A stretch of DNA of 44,633 nucleotides, taken from Mogibacterium sp. Its GTDB lineage: Bacteria > Bacillota > Clostridia > Peptostreptococcales > Anaerovoracaceae. The DNA is taken from positions 1 to 44,633 of the forward strand of contig JAFWMD010000044.1 of assembly GCA_017510725.1 (NCBI GenBank). Direction: 5' to 3'. A program made the translations under genes and the position numbers. Under the pieces are notes generated by a model. The model was not told where the DNA came from. It saw only the letters and a program-made list of their open reading frames with translations, and searched no databases. Numbering within the stretch: position 1 is the stretch's first letter; the number at the start of each line of letters is the position of its first letter. Of the stretch, positions 44,008 through 44,633 are shown piece by piece.

Positions 44008-44633
44008 TTAGCCCTGTGTAAGGCTTATTACGCTCTGAATCTGTCCCCAAACGATCAGGGCCATGAAGAGAGGTCCAAGCCACTTGATGCAGAAGTTGAA
44101 GAAGCCTTTCGACTTGAATGCCGAGCTTGACTCAACTTCGTCATCGATGTAGTGAGGAACTACCCAGCCGATGAGGATAGCCATGATGAGACCTGTCAGA
44201 GGCATCAGGATTCCTTCAGCTACAGCATCCCAAACGTCGAGTACATCTGGAATTCCGAAGAGGTGGAACCACTGCATTGTAGTTCTTTCTCCAAGTCCGT
44301 CGAGAGTAGTCATCAAGTTACCGATGAGTGCCCATGCTGCCATTACCATTGTAACTCCGAATCTGTTAGCTGACTTACCGGCCTTGATGCGGCTGTCGAG
44401 GATAGCGGAGATACCGCCTTCCATCATGCCGATCGAGGAGGAGAGGCAAGCGAAGAATACGAGGAGCCAGAACAGGAATGCGAAGATTGCTCCGCCCTTC
44501 ATGTCATTGAATACTGTAGGCATGGATACGAAGAGCAGTCCAGGGCCAGCACCGAAGTCGATGCCGAATGCTGAGCAAGCAGGCATGATAGCGAGACCAG
44601 CGAGGAGAGCTGCGCATGTATCACCAACAGCAA
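44008..44633 (-). CDS. Sodium-dependent transporter of the NSS (SNF) family, N-terminal part outside the window
   Basis: The C-terminal 208 or so residues of a neurotransmitter:sodium symporter family protein, which moves amino acids or related compounds with sodium. The open frame runs to the window edge, and the in-frame Met at 44586 is not the start: upstream codons read AVGDTCAALLAGLAI and match the family helix that contains the conserved D...A.LAGLAI. The visible part has GPGLLFVSMPTVF, SSSIGMMEGG and about six membrane helices (TM7-12). The gene is followed by the terminator at 43946. Confidence 0.93.
   Translation of the reverse strand, partial: AVGDTCAALLAGLAIMPACSAFGIDFGAGPGLLFVSMPTVFNDMKGGAIFAFLFWLLVFFACLSSSIGMMEGGISAILDSRIKAGKSANRFGVTMVMAAWALIGNLMTTLDGLGERTTMQWFHLFGIPDVLDVWDAVAEGILMPLTGLIMAILIGWVVPHYIDDEVESSSAFKSKGFFNFCIKWLGPLFMALIVWGQIQSVISLTQG

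Overview
The window looks like chromosomal DNA of a low-to-mid-GC Gram-positive anaerobe of the Clostridia (Firmicutes). The grounds are Firmicutes gene orders (priA-def-fmt-yugP-rsmB-prpC-prkC-rsgA-rpe; argR-recN; ruvC-ruvA-ruvB-queA-tgt), a PASTA-domain kinase, strong AGGAGG-type ribosome binding sites, and oxygen-sensitive enzymes such as QueH and a YhcC-type radical SAM protein. The lysine-rich C-terminal surface domain resembles domains I recall from gut and oral anaerobes. A family such as Anaerovoracaceae is plausible but is only an inference.

Layout. 1-464: five tRNA genes (Ser, partial; Trp; Pro; Met; Phe) ending in a terminator. 498-787: a small XRE regulator with its own promoter and terminator. 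844-2437: a secreted SH3/glucosaminidase cell-wall hydrolase. 2436-3362 (minus): a radical SAM protein. 3383-14741: a long housekeeping run on the plus strand: queH, asnA, priA, def, fmt, a YugP-type peptidase, rsmB, prpC, prkC, rsgA, rpe. 14852-20950: comEC, a secreted 5'-nucleotidase, and holA. 20942-23041 (minus): argR-recN. 23272-29290: ruvC, ruvA, ruvB, queA, tgt, a small conserved protein and an RlmD/RumA-type methyltransferase.

From about 29.3 to 42.6 kb the content becomes accessory. It holds a PrsW-like membrane protease followed by a decayed surface-protein tail, an SGNH hydrolase overlapping an SseB-like protein, and a four-gene overlapping operon (ECF-like sigma factor, two-TM small protein, multi-pass membrane protein, second PrsW-like protease). 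After a terminator come a second copy of the two-TM small protein and a 1200-residue secreted protein with FG-GAP-like repeats. A Gfo/Idh oxidoreductase, an ATP-grasp enzyme and a diacylglycerol-kinase-like protein follow. The last part, on the minus strand, holds a shortened prephenate-dehydratase/ACT protein, an MgtC-like protein and the 3' part of a sodium:neurotransmitter-symporter family transporter.

How the genes work together. The housekeeping blocks cover translation start and ribosome maturation (def, fmt, rsmB, rsgA, rlmD-like), queuosine tRNA modification (queH, queA, tgt), replication restart and recombination (priA, holA, recN, ruvCAB), DNA uptake (comEC) and Ser/Thr phospho-signalling (prpC/prkC). 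The most interesting accessory idea is that the sigma factor, the two-TM proteins and the PrsW-like proteases form a membrane-proteolysis-controlled sigma module whose output may include the adjacent large secreted protein. A second theme is that holA, ruvC and the sigma gene each have a -10 box 7-8 bases before the ATG and no ribosome binding site, which suggests leaderless mRNAs.
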